NCBI GenBank assembly: GCA_964562155.1
Contig: CAZLRU010000012.1
Coordinates: 1 to 38,119 of the forward strand
DNA from: JAGOUY01 sp964562155
GTDB taxonomy: Bacteria > Patescibacteriota > Patescibacteriia > 2-12-FULL-60-25
Direction: 5' to 3'
Length of the DNA: 38,119 nucleotides
The translations under genes were made by a program, and so were the position numbers. Each line of letters begins with the position of its first letter. The first letter of the stretch is position 1. The notes beneath the pieces are model-generated. The model was not told where the DNA came from. It did not search any database and saw only the letters and a program-made list of their open reading frames with translations. Shown here in pieces: positions 23,780-32,605 of this stretch.

Positions 23780-24129
23780 AGGTCTTCAGGATACACGCTC
23801 GCAAAAAAGAAAGCGACCACCAAAAAGGAGGCGCCAAACGCCAACCATCTGGTTCCAACATACACAAAAGAAAGCTGAGAAAAAACAGCGATCAATAACA
23901 AAAGAACAAACAAAAAGCCGAGCCCCACTCTTCCTAAGCGAGGGGCAGACACCGTCTTTCCCCCCACGAGTGCAAGCAGCATCCCAATCACCAACAACAG
24001 ATACGGGTTAAGATATGGCGTCGCAAAGGCCGGCACCAGGACCTCAGATAAGATAAAAAGACCGGCCAATGTTAAGCACGCATACCCCGTATGACGAACG
24101 AGTCCAGCAATAAAATGAGAGAAGGTCAT
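23776..24129 (-). CDS. Small integral membrane protein of unknown function
   Basis: A 117-residue protein from the ATG at 24129, with four predicted membrane helices in about 10-30, 40-58, 75-92 and 95-113. No motif is recognised. The start is chosen because it forms an ATGA overlap with the upstream gene, and its own stop forms another ATGA overlap with the HIT gene. In-frame upstream Met codons at 24138 and 24162 would lengthen the overlap. Confidence 0.75.
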   Translation of the reverse strand: MTFSHFIAGLVRHTGYACLTLAGLFILSEVLVPAFATPYLNPYLLLVIGMLLALVGGKTVSAPRLGRVGLGFLFVLLLLIAVFSQLSFVYVGTRWLAFGASFLVVAFFFASVYPEDL

Positions 24130-25571
24130 AACGCTCGCCATGCAGAAGCTAATTCCCGCCAAACCGCTTCAGCCCAATCGCGCCACGACAAGGCTGGACG
24201 CACATAGGTGACTCGGACCGCGCGCACATCCAAGGACGTCTGCCGAGCCTGAAGATTAGGAGCGCTCAACGTAAGACGAAGTGTGCCGGGACGAGGCTGA
24301 ATACGATAGGTGCTCGAAGAAAGGTACCAACCATCATCTAAACGCACCGGGGGAATGTAGGGAGTGAGAATAGCCTGAATCCCCTCCTCAAGTGGACGAG
24401 AGGCATCCGTTAATCGTCGAGGAGCGGGCAAAAACAACAAGTCAGGAGCTAACGAAAAGTATCCATCAGCCAATAATCGAACATCCCCCTTAGGAGCCTG
24501 AACCAACCGTATCCCCCCTCGCTCTTGCGGAAGCCTATCTAGTAAATATTCTTGATGTAACTCCTTTACCTCAACCGACGCCCCTCCCAACGTGACCACC
24601 TGACGGCCCTCCGGGTGAAACGTTTCTAATTGAATATGCTGAGCATTCGTCCAGGCAATTCCGGGCAACGTGGTGGTTGCATACCCAACCTGATCACCAA
24701 AATATAATCGAGGACCGATCACCCAATGCTGAAGAGGAGAGCTGATTTTTCGAGTAAAGATGTCATCGTCAGCCACCACGGAAAGCTTATAAACACCCGC
24801 ATCTAAATGATCAAACGACAGCGACTTAGTATAAACGGCCGAGGGGCGGTCATCGCGCGAACCAGCTAAGCTCAGAGCCTCTGACCACAAAAGTTCACCA
24901 TTTTTACTCAATGTAAAAACCACCGCTCCATTCTGACGACGACGGTTAATGTCTTGGATCTGGAGCTGAAAAGTTATTTTATCTTGAACCGGGATCGCAT
25001 GAAGATCATAGGATCCGCGAAGCGCGGTCATGAAACGACGTTCCTGAAAGACAGCATCGCGATAAGCGGGCACGGTGCTAGACGCGTGCCAAACCAAAAG
25101 CTTATTCATGTCTTGTTCCGCCAACGCCTCGTCTGGGGCTCCCTCTCGCACATATCCTTGTCTTCCCCCCAAGACTACACGCCGCCATCCTTGTGCGAGA
25201 ACCTGACTCCAAAGCGGCTGAATCGAAATATCAGCCGCCGGCTCATGCGTAAGCCCAAGATCCATGAACGGCTGATCATGCGGACGAAATTCAAAACCCA
25301 GCGTGACTTGCTGATACACACCCGGTAACCTCAGCGTCTCGTATACCGGCTCATCATAAATGGATTGACCAACCCATCCTCCCGGCTGAAGGCCTACATC
25401 ACTCACCCGCTGGCCGGGTAAAAAGGTGTTCACCCACGGACTCCGACCGTCCAAACCCACGATAAAAGAACGAACCCCTGAAGGCGGAATACGAACAAAC
25501 AACAACCAAAATAAAACTCCCACAGCCGCCATCCAAGGAAGGAGATACACGGTACGCCATGAGGAATGCAT
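24126..25571 (-). CDS. Membrane-anchored extracytoplasmic protein of unknown function
   Basis: A 481-residue protein with an N-terminal membrane anchor (about 8-25) and a long, mostly beta extracellular part rich in W, Y and P. Residues about 195-285 look like an Ig-like or CARDB-like beta-sandwich (ITFQLQIQDINRRRQNGAVV, LDAGVYKLSVVADDD). No catalytic motif is recognised. It follows the PMT-like membrane protein by 11 bp and shares its operon, so it may take part in surface glycan or glycoprotein assembly; this is inference from position only. Confidence 0.65.
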   Translation of the reverse strand: MHSSWRTVYLLPWMAAVGVLFWLLFVRIPPSGVRSFIVGLDGRSPWVNTFLPGQRVSDVGLQPGGWVGQSIYDEPVYETLRLPGVYQQVTLGFEFRPHDQPFMDLGLTHEPAADISIQPLWSQVLAQGWRRVVLGGRQGYVREGAPDEALAEQDMNKLLVWHASSTVPAYRDAVFQERRFMTALRGSYDLHAIPVQDKITFQLQIQDINRRRQNGAVVFTLSKNGELLWSEALSLAGSRDDRPSAVYTKSLSFDHLDAGVYKLSVVADDDIFTRKISSPLQHWVIGPRLYFGDQVGYATTTLPGIAWTNAQHIQLETFHPEGRQVVTLGGASVEVKELHQEYLLDRLPQERGGIRLVQAPKGDVRLLADGYFSLAPDLLFLPAPRRLTDASRPLEEGIQAILTPYIPPVRLDDGWYLSSSTYRIQPRPGTLRLTLSAPNLQARQTSLDVRAVRVTYVRPALSWRDWAEAVWRELASAWRAL

Positions 25572-25582
25572 ATAACGCGGAA

Positions 25583-27163
25583 TTAACGGGAAATGACTCG
25601 ATACAAGTGCTCACGTCCAAACACACCCATATCTAACACTTCCAGCCCAAAACGACGCACTTCGTCACGTTCACGCTGAGATAAAGGACGAGCAAATAAC
25701 CCAACTTGAAGAGCCGCTTGAGAATCACGCACCAGTCGCTGAATCTCGGATAGTGGTGGCGTAGGTGAAACGACTCGCAACTCAGGACCAAACAGTTTGT
25801 CTGAACGATCAGAGATCATCACACTCCCAGCAGGAAACAAGTGCGTAGCTTGATCATGAATGGAAACATACCTACGTAATTCTCGTTGCGTAGCAAACAA
25901 ACCTTCATCATCTTTAAAAGCAACTGCGTAAAGACCAAAACCGGAATACAAAACCAGCAACAACAAGCCAATCATCTGAGTTCGCTTCGCTTGAACGTGC
26001 TCAGCTAGATAGGCAGCCGCAAGGCCCGTAAGCGGAGCGAGAGGCAATAAATAACGAAGAAAAGAATTAGCCACCGTGACGGCACCCGCTTGAACATGAT
26101 CTTGATACAAGCCGCTCCCATAGATCATTAAGAGGACCGCTCCCGTCCAGGCAGAGAGCCAGACAACGGCGTAGGAACGGGCCCGATAAAAAATCAACGC
26201 GGGAGAAGAAAGGCGCGAACAAAAGAAAGTAAAGGCTCCCAATAAACACAAAAGACTCGGCCACAGAAAAGAGGACGTGAACGAACGAAGATTCCAAAGA
26301 ATGGCACGTGGGTGAAGACCAAACGGAAAAAGGTGCTTAATTCCCTGAGAATCGGAAAGAACCATTTTTGTATTCAGATAAGGATTATCCCGTAGCCAAT
26401 AGCCAATAGCCCACACACCTCCATACACATGGGCATTCAAAGACAAAAACACCCCCAGCAAAACAAGAACGGGAAGACCCATGGCTACCACAAGAGATTT
26501 CGACCATTGCACATCTCGAGCCTTCCAAACCCACCAAGGCAAAATCCAGATAAGTTCAATCGGACGAATAATGATCGTTATCCCCACACACAAACCAGCA
26601 AGCCAAGCATGCGAAGGCCGCTTCTTCAAGGACTCCAAGAACCACAGACTCCAAAGAGCGCCGGCCAAGACCGCAGGATTGGGAAAAAGCGAACGGTTTG
26701 CATACAGCAAAACCATAGGGGTAGCGACCATCGCTAACACCCCAAGATACGCACTACGCCCGGAGAACGATCGTCGCAACAATTGATAAAAGGGGTAGAC
26801 ACTTGAAATAAACCAAAGCCAAGCCAGCCACGGCAACATCCAAGATCCAACAAACGCGGCCGGAACAAGAACAAGAGGCCAACCCAAGAACCCAACCGGA
26901 ACCAACGCCGCTCCATGACTCACCCAACTACGGGGATGCAACCAGGGGTACGTAACCGCAAGCGGCTCATCGATTCGTGGGCTCTGACCATGCGCCAGAC
27001 GCTCCGCGACCCGAACAACTGCCGTTTCATCCGGAGAAGCATACCGCCCTCGCTCCACAAGGGGCAAAACCATTGAGGTGACCAAAAAAATCAAAGAAAG
27101 TGTCGCGAAGACCACACACAAGAGTGGCTGGTTCTTCCATAATTTGAGAGAGGATTCTGGCAT
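25583..27163 (-). CDS. Polytopic membrane glycosyltransferase-like protein (PMT/ArnT type)
   Basis: A 526-residue protein with about ten to twelve predicted membrane helices. The first external loop has RYASPDETAVVRVAERL, in which the Asp-Glu lies where GT-C enzymes (PMT, ArnT, family 39/83) carry their catalytic acidic pair. The C-terminal soluble tail is about 110 residues. Such enzymes move a sugar from a polyprenyl phosphate to lipids or proteins outside the membrane. It is the first gene of the operon and is divergent from the 27178 gene by only 14 bp. The subfamily is not certain. Confidence 0.75.
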   Translation of the reverse strand: MPESSLKLWKNQPLLCVVFATLSLIFLVTSMVLPLVERGRYASPDETAVVRVAERLAHGQSPRIDEPLAVTYPWLHPRSWVSHGAALVPVGFLGWPLVLVPAAFVGSWMLPWLAWLWFISSVYPFYQLLRRSFSGRSAYLGVLAMVATPMVLLYANRSLFPNPAVLAGALWSLWFLESLKKRPSHAWLAGLCVGITIIIRPIELIWILPWWVWKARDVQWSKSLVVAMGLPVLVLLGVFLSLNAHVYGGVWAIGYWLRDNPYLNTKMVLSDSQGIKHLFPFGLHPRAILWNLRSFTSSFLWPSLLCLLGAFTFFCSRLSSPALIFYRARSYAVVWLSAWTGAVLLMIYGSGLYQDHVQAGAVTVANSFLRYLLPLAPLTGLAAAYLAEHVQAKRTQMIGLLLLVLYSGFGLYAVAFKDDEGLFATQRELRRYVSIHDQATHLFPAGSVMISDRSDKLFGPELRVVSPTPPLSEIQRLVRDSQAALQVGLFARPLSQRERDEVRRFGLEVLDMGVFGREHLYRVISR

Positions 27164-27171
27164 GATATACT
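27144..27171 (+). promoter_or_regulatory. Promoter giving a leaderless transcript
   Basis: TTGAGA (27144-27149), 16-bp spacer, TATACT (27166-27171). The predicted start of transcription, 7 nt after the -10, is the A of the ATG at 27178. The promoter overlaps the start of the divergent gene. Confidence 0.65.
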
Positions 27172-27177
27172 AGATAA

Positions 27178-28641
27178 ATGACGCATCGATCCGGTACCCA
27201 CTTCATCGCATGGGTCGTCTTGTTACTAACCTGTACAATACAGCCCCTGACGGTCTTGGCACAAGCAACCAGCACAATCACCCCTCTCCTCTCATTGGAT
27301 GATGGGTTCCAACCCCAACACATTCTTGATGATCGTGACTTGTTTGATATAGGAAATATGAACCCCGAACGTATCCAAGAATTCTTGGATAGTCGCGGAA
27401 CCCTTGGGAGAATGCGTTTTCTGGATATTGATGGACAAGAGAAATCAGCAACAGACATCATTTGGAGAGTAGCTGTAAGTTATAAGATGAACCCCAAGTA
27501 CCTACTTGCCCTTCTTCAAAAAGAGCAGAGTCTCGTCGAAGACAGGAATCCCAGTCAAAACCAACTCGATTGGGCCACAGGCTACGGAGTATGTGATAGC
27601 TGCTCAAAAAATGACCCAAGTCTAGAAGATTTTAAAGGCTTTGCTCGCCAACTCGAATGGGCCGCCAAACAACACCGCGATAAATACCTCCAACAAATCC
27701 TGTTGGGAGGAAGAACGATTGCTGGCTACGCTCCCGGAAAAGAGACGGTGATCGACGGAACACGCCTGATTCCGGACAACCAAGCCACCGCCATGCTCTA
27801 TAGCTACACCCCACACATCGCCGGCAATCTCAGTCTGTGGCGAATTTGGCGGCGTTGGTTTGGATTAACATTCCCGGATGGAACCATTGTTCAAGGAAGA
27901 AGTTCAAAACAGGCTTACCTCATTCGCTTTGGAGAAAAACGCCCCTTCCGAAGTCGAGCCGTAGCCGCCTCCATGATCGATCCGAGCAAAATAGTCCTCG
28001 TCGACGACAGCCGACTCACAAGCTACCCAGACGGAAAACCCATCGCCTTTGCCAACTACTCCTTAGTTGAAACCGAAGGGAAGCGCTATCTTATTGACGG
28101 ACAAAAAAAACGTCTTATCGTAAGCAACACCGTTTTTGATCGACTCGGATTCAACGAAGATGAACTAATTGAAACACACCCGGAAGAACTTGCGGGTTAC
28201 GAAAACGGTTCAGACATCACCCTGAGAAGCGCCTACCCCACCGGACTACTGGCCAAAGACCCAAAAGGAACCTTTTGGTACATCGAAGAAGAAACGCGGC
28301 GCTTGATACCACACGGCGCACTCGTAAGCCTCTACTTTAAAAGCCAACCTCCACGAATCCTCAGCCAAAAACAACTCAATACCTTCCCGGTCGGGGATCC
28401 TTACCGTCTCCACGACGGCGAACTCGTGCAAATAACAAAACGCTCAGATGTCTACGTGATAGAAAATGGGCATCGAAGACCCATCCCAAGCGGAAAAGTG
28501 TTTGAAGAGTTGGGTTGGAACTGGAAAAATATCGTTTCCCTTCCGGAAAGCTTACTCGCTCAATACCCCGTAGGAGATCCGGTCGACCCCTATAAAAACA
28601 GTCTCATCTTAGCCCAGGCCGACGCTCTAACGTCGCCTTAA
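27178..28641 (+). CDS. Secreted protein with lysozyme-like N-terminal part and beta repeats
   Basis: A 487-residue protein with a signal peptide (about 1-29, ending LAQA). Residues about 45-230 contain a helical region with YKMNPKYLLALLQKEQSLV and QLDWATGYGVCDS, resembling the fold region around a lysozyme-like catalytic Glu (inference). The C-terminal half has three or four loosely repeated units of about 75 residues with a pattern of G-R/K-YLI-x, RPF or RLIP, a phi-x-x-LG segment, and a unit end like AQYPVGDP or TSYPDGKP. These look like surface or wall-binding modules. No Shine-Dalgarno; leaderless from the promoter at 27144. Confidence 0.7.
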   Translation: MTHRSGTHFIAWVVLLLTCTIQPLTVLAQATSTITPLLSLDDGFQPQHILDDRDLFDIGNMNPERIQEFLDSRGTLGRMRFLDIDGQEKSATDIIWRVAVSYKMNPKYLLALLQKEQSLVEDRNPSQNQLDWATGYGVCDSCSKNDPSLEDFKGFARQLEWAAKQHRDKYLQQILLGGRTIAGYAPGKETVIDGTRLIPDNQATAMLYSYTPHIAGNLSLWRIWRRWFGLTFPDGTIVQGRSSKQAYLIRFGEKRPFRSRAVAASMIDPSKIVLVDDSRLTSYPDGKPIAFANYSLVETEGKRYLIDGQKKRLIVSNTVFDRLGFNEDELIETHPEELAGYENGSDITLRSAYPTGLLAKDPKGTFWYIEEETRRLIPHGALVSLYFKSQPPRILSQKQLNTFPVGDPYRLHDGELVQITKRSDVYVIENGHRRPIPSGKVFEELGWNWKNIVSLPESLLAQYPVGDPVDPYKNSLILAQADALTSP

Positions 28642-28653
28642 TCCTCCTCATCT

Positions 28654-29445
28654 ATGATCGTCTTCTCTGCGATCGTTCCACACTCCCCTCTCCTTATACC
28701 CACACTGGGAAAAGAACAACGAGAGACCCTCGCGGATACGTTAAAAGCGTATGCGGAGTTGGAAAGAGCACTTTACGCAGCCCGTCCGGATACATTGGTA
28801 ATGATCTCCCCTCACGCACACATGTATCCCGATGCCTTTAGCGGTAATCTGCACGACAATTTTGAAGGAGTATTGAAAGAGTTTGGTGACCACGGCACCC
28901 AAGTGAAAGCCAAGGCTGACTTCCTTCTCCTCGATCACATCCACAGAGGTATGCGTGAAGAACAGATTCCCTTTACGCTTACCAGCCAACCGGAATTAGA
29001 TTATGGCTTTACCATCCCTCTCTTACTCTTAACCTCTAAACTCCCCAGCTGGAAATTAGTCCCCCTCGCTCCCTCACTTCTTGCTCCTCAAGCCCACTAC
29101 GAATGCGGAAGGCAACTTGGACAACTATTACAGCGTGAAAACACGCGTATCGCCCTTATCGCCTCCGCCGACCTTTCTCATCATACAAATAGTCAAAGCC
29201 CACACGGAGAAACACCGGAAGGAATAGCCTTCAACAAAGCGGTGCGTTCAGCCATAGTCACCCGTCATCACGCAGAGCTCCTGGGCATGGACCCGAACCT
29301 CTGCAAAAAAGCCGATCAGTGCGGGTACCCCCCCATCCTCATGCTCATGGGAGCCTTAGAAGACGTAAACGGGACCATGCGAGAAATCTGCTATGAGGCA
29401 CCCTTCGGCGTCGGCTACATGACCGCTCTATTTGAACATACCTAA
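28654..29445 (+). CDS. LigB/MEMO-like class III extradiol dioxygenase-superfamily protein
   Basis: A 263-residue protein with the LigB-superfamily pattern: VPHSPLLIPTLG (about 8-19), ISPHAHMYPD (about 50-59), a DYGFTIPLLLL segment and IASADLSHHTN (about 169-179). The conserved His residues match metal ligands of extradiol dioxygenases and of AmmeMemoRadiSam-B/MEMO proteins. No AMMECR1 or radical-SAM partner is in the window, so the substrate is open. It ends 1 bp before the start of the PriA-like gene, so the two are probably co-transcribed. Confidence 0.85.
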   Translation: MIVFSAIVPHSPLLIPTLGKEQRETLADTLKAYAELERALYAARPDTLVMISPHAHMYPDAFSGNLHDNFEGVLKEFGDHGTQVKAKADFLLLDHIHRGMREEQIPFTLTSQPELDYGFTIPLLLLTSKLPSWKLVPLAPSLLAPQAHYECGRQLGQLLQRENTRIALIASADLSHHTNSQSPHGETPEGIAFNKAVRSAIVTRHHAELLGMDPNLCKKADQCGYPPILMLMGALEDVNGTMREICYEAPFGVGYMTALFEHT

Positions 29446-29446
29446 A

Positions 29447-31162
29447 ATGCTATTTGCCGAGATCATCCCTGTCATGCGCACGCCCCTCGGCATCGAAGGG
29501 TTTGATTATCGTGTTTCAGCCGAACAAAATATCCAGGTAGGAGATCTTGTTTCTATCCCCTTTCGAAAAGGAAAAACCGTTGGTCTGGTAGCAACAATCA
29601 AATCCACCTCCCCATTTGCCACAAAGGCTCTCCCCATCCACGGAACATACGCCGACATTCGGCTATCAAAAGCGGTCATAGAACTACTTAAGGTAACGGC
29701 GGCTCGCACCTTCTCTTCTCGTCCATCGGTTCTAAAAAGCTGGTTACGCACCCTTCCCAAACGCCCCCCTACCCTCCACATACAACCACAAACACGTCTC
29801 ACAAACGGATTAGAGAGCACCTGGCAAACCGGAGCCTGGCAAGAACTCATTCATCGAGCAATCAAAGAATCCGCCACCAAACGGGTTTTAGTTGTTACTC
29901 CCTGGGTAACCCGTGCGGAAAACCTTCTAGCCATGATCCCGAAAGCGGGCATCCTGCATAGCGATCTATCAGACGGGGAAGCATTCCACATCTGGACAAC
30001 GTTCTTATCACAGCCAAACGGTTGCTTGATTACAACAAAAATAGGTGCCTGGCTCGCAGGCGAAAGTGACCTCGCCCTCCTCGATGAACCGGAACAAGAC
30101 GATCACAAACAAGATGAACTTGCTCCGCGCTACGATGCCCGACGGCTCCTTTTATGGTACGCGCAACATAAAAATACCCGAGTAGAAAGCCTTGGTCTCA
30201 CCCCGCCTCTCCACGCCCAAGCAGGAGCACCCACCATTCAGGGAAAGATAACCGTTCACGTTCATCATCCGCACGGGAGATCAACAATCCCCCTCCTTCA
30301 AGCCACCACCCTAACCGCGCTCACCGAATACGAGGGACCACGAATCATTATTCACCCTATCCAAGGCACAAGCGCACGACTAAGCTGTCGAGATTGTCAG
30401 TGGCAAGCAAATTGTCAGAACTGTGGCTCGGGCCTGGGAGCCAATAAACAAGGAGCCATCTGTCGACGTTGTCACAAAACATTCCCTATGCCAGAGACAT
30501 GCCCCTCGTGTGGAGGGGTAGATCTCAGTCGTAGCTTACCGGGGATCGAGCGCTTACAATCTATTTGGCAAAAAGCCCTGCCTGAGACGGAGGTAGAATG
30601 GCGCAATACCACCGCCAAACAACTAGAAAAACCCTTGCCCAATGCTCCACTCGTTGTGGTAACGGAAACAGGTCTGCTAGGAGCCGGGGAAGATATTCGT
30701 CGACGAGAACGACAATGCATCGCGGTCCGACGGTTAGCTGATCGTGTCCACCAGGCTAACGGGCACCTCATCCTACAATGTCGAGAGGACCTCGCCCCCC
30801 TCCTCGAGCGCTGGTGGACAGAGGCGGGGATGAAAGATTTCTTTGAGCAAGAACGGCAAGAACGGTACACCTTCGGCTATCCCCCAGCCCAACGACTTGT
30901 AAAAATCATTATCAAAGGTTCAGAAGACACCGCCCAAAAATGGCTCACAAAAAACCAACAATTGCTAAAGAACAATAGATTTACTCAAGGCACATGGCGC
31001 GGGCCATTCCCCGCAGAGCATCAACCCAGCTCTCAAGGACAACGCTGGATCATCCATCTGGTTCTGCCAGCCGATGTCTCAGAAGAGAGCCTCGTCCATC
31101 ACTTGACCCCCTGTGCGCAAGGAGCCATCATAGACCTTGACCCTGTGGCATTTTTACGCTAG
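29447..31162 (+). CDS. PriA-like protein lacking Walker A (degenerate helicase core)
   Basis: A 571-residue protein related to primosomal replication factor PriA but about 150 residues shorter than usual. The N-terminal 3' DNA-binding domain is recognisable (FDYRVSAEQNIQVGDLVSIPFR). In the helicase region no GxTGSGKT-type Walker A is found; the motif II place reads LLDEPEQDDHKQDELAPRYDARRLL, where PriA has DEEH-x-x-x-YKQ. The zinc-binding cysteines are kept (CRDCQWQANCQNC and CRRC...CPSCGG). A C-terminal PriA domain follows (RYTFGYPPAQRLVKI). It may keep fork binding but not ATP-driven unwinding. The ATG at 29447 is preferred over an upstream TTG. Confidence 0.82.
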   Translation: MLFAEIIPVMRTPLGIEGFDYRVSAEQNIQVGDLVSIPFRKGKTVGLVATIKSTSPFATKALPIHGTYADIRLSKAVIELLKVTAARTFSSRPSVLKSWLRTLPKRPPTLHIQPQTRLTNGLESTWQTGAWQELIHRAIKESATKRVLVVTPWVTRAENLLAMIPKAGILHSDLSDGEAFHIWTTFLSQPNGCLITTKIGAWLAGESDLALLDEPEQDDHKQDELAPRYDARRLLLWYAQHKNTRVESLGLTPPLHAQAGAPTIQGKITVHVHHPHGRSTIPLLQATTLTALTEYEGPRIIIHPIQGTSARLSCRDCQWQANCQNCGSGLGANKQGAICRRCHKTFPMPETCPSCGGVDLSRSLPGIERLQSIWQKALPETEVEWRNTTAKQLEKPLPNAPLVVVTETGLLGAGEDIRRRERQCIAVRRLADRVHQANGHLILQCREDLAPLLERWWTEAGMKDFFEQERQERYTFGYPPAQRLVKIIIKGSEDTAQKWLTKNQQLLKNNRFTQGTWRGPFPAEHQPSSQGQRWIIHLVLPADVSEESLVHHLTPCAQGAIIDLDPVAFLR

Positions 31163-31165
31163 AAT
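31137..31165 (+). promoter_or_regulatory. Promoter for def-fmt
   Basis: TTGACC (31137-31142), 17-bp spacer, TAGAAT (31160-31165), inside the end of the PriA-like gene. The transcript would start near 31172, only about 8 nt before the def ATG, so there is almost no leader. Confidence 0.6.
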
Positions 31166-31179
31166 TAGCCTTCATCGCT

Positions 31180-31671
31180 ATGGCAACGCTTCCCGTTTTA
31201 ACCGATCCAACTCCCTCCTTACGCGAACGTTCGCGAGAGCTCACCTTGCAAGAAATTACGACGCCGGAATTTCAGCAGTTTTTAGATACCTTAGTTGAAA
31301 CGATGTTTGTGGAAGATGGGATCGGAATCGCCGCCCCTCAAGTCGGACAAAACATCCGAGCAATCATCGTCAACCTCAAAAAAGAAGGGGCAACCGCCTT
31401 CTTGAATCCAGAAATCACCAAAGCTTCAGAAGCAACCACGGTCGGAGAAGAGGGATGTCTAAGCGTGCCAGGTAAGTACGGAATGGTCCGTCGACATAAG
31501 CGGATCAGCCTGCAAGCCCTGAATCGGCACGGACGCAAAGTAGAAATGGACGTCAGCGGATTATTTGCCACGGTCTTTCAACATGAAATTGACCATCTGA
31601 ACGGCATTCTCTACATCGATAAAGCTCTCGAGATCTTTGATAAAACATCTGGTAAAAAAATCACCCTCTAA
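31180..31671 (+). CDS. def: Peptide deformylase
   Basis: A 163-residue metalloenzyme that removes formyl groups from nascent N-termini. All three motifs are intact: GIGIAAPQVG (47-56), EEGCLSVPG (90-98, metal ligand Cys93) and QHEIDHLNG (134-142, His135 and His139 ligands, catalytic Glu136). It is followed by fmt after 4 bp, the classical def-fmt pair. Confidence 0.97.
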   Translation: MATLPVLTDPTPSLRERSRELTLQEITTPEFQQFLDTLVETMFVEDGIGIAAPQVGQNIRAIIVNLKKEGATAFLNPEITKASEATTVGEEGCLSVPGKYGMVRRHKRISLQALNRHGRKVEMDVSGLFATVFQHEIDHLNGILYIDKALEIFDKTSGKKITL

Positions 31672-31675
31672 TCGT

Positions 31676-32596
31676 ATGGCCTATCGTATGCTCTTTTTTG
31701 GGAGCGCAAGCTTTTCCGCTCCTCTTTTAGAAACACTCGCCCAAGATAAACGATTTGAAGTGGTTGGCGTGGTGACGCAACCCGATCGCCCCGTTGGACG
31801 AAAAGGAGAACTCACCCCTCCCCCCATCAAAACAACGGCTCTAAACCTTGGGTTACCTGTTTTTCAATACGAAAGCGTTAAGCCCGTAGAAGTAATCGCG
31901 GAACTCAAAGAAAAACAACCGGACCTCATCATCGTCGCAAGCTTTGGGCAGATCATGCCCCAAGCATTATTAGACGTGGGAAAACTGGGAGCTATTAACT
32001 TCCATTGGTCTCTCCTGCCAAAATACCGAGGCGCTTCCCCTATTCAAGGAGCAATTATTGAAGGAGAAGGAAAGACGGGAGCGACGATCATGTTAATGGA
32101 TGCAAAAATGGACCACGGCGCGATCCTCAACCAACTTGAAGAGAAGATTGAACCAACCGATACCTCTGACATGCTGTATCATCGTCTCAGCCAAAAAGGC
32201 GCTCCCCTCCTAGCCGATACCATTATCGGTTATATAGAAAAAACCATTACTCCCAAAGAACAGGACCACTCCCAAGCCACCTTCGTAAAAATTCTCACGC
32301 GCGAAAACGGTAAACTCGACCCTGTCGAGCGGACCGCTGAAGAACTCGAGCGACGCGTAAGAGCCTACCAGCCCTGGCCCGGCGCCTACCTTGAACTGGA
32401 AGGGAAACGCTTAAAGATCTTAAAAGCCGAACTCGGCCCTCCCACCTCCGAACTCCCAAACACATTATTCAACGACAAGGATCTGCCTTGCGTCGCCTGT
32501 AAACAAGGAACATCATTACGTCTAACCGAGGTGCAACCGGAAGGAAAAAAACCCATGAAAGGGCAAGATTTTTTAAGAGGACAAAGAAAAACATAA
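31676..32596 (+). CDS. fmt: Methionyl-tRNA formyltransferase
   Basis: A 306-residue product from the ATG at 31676 (MAYRMLFFGSASFSAPLLE). It formylates initiator Met-tRNA. It has the formyl-transferase core with INFHWSLLPKYRGASPIQGA (catalytic Asn and His region) and TGATIMLMDAKMDHGAIL, then the C-terminal OB-like domain (NGKLDPVERTAEELERRVRA). The Met at 31688 is a possible alternative. It pairs with def. Confidence 0.95.
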   Translation: MAYRMLFFGSASFSAPLLETLAQDKRFEVVGVVTQPDRPVGRKGELTPPPIKTTALNLGLPVFQYESVKPVEVIAELKEKQPDLIIVASFGQIMPQALLDVGKLGAINFHWSLLPKYRGASPIQGAIIEGEGKTGATIMLMDAKMDHGAILNQLEEKIEPTDTSDMLYHRLSQKGAPLLADTIIGYIEKTITPKEQDHSQATFVKILTRENGKLDPVERTAEELERRVRAYQPWPGAYLELEGKRLKILKAELGPPTSELPNTLFNDKDLPCVACKQGTSLRLTEVQPEGKKPMKGQDFLRGQRKT

Positions 32597-32605
32597 AACA
32601 CCTAC

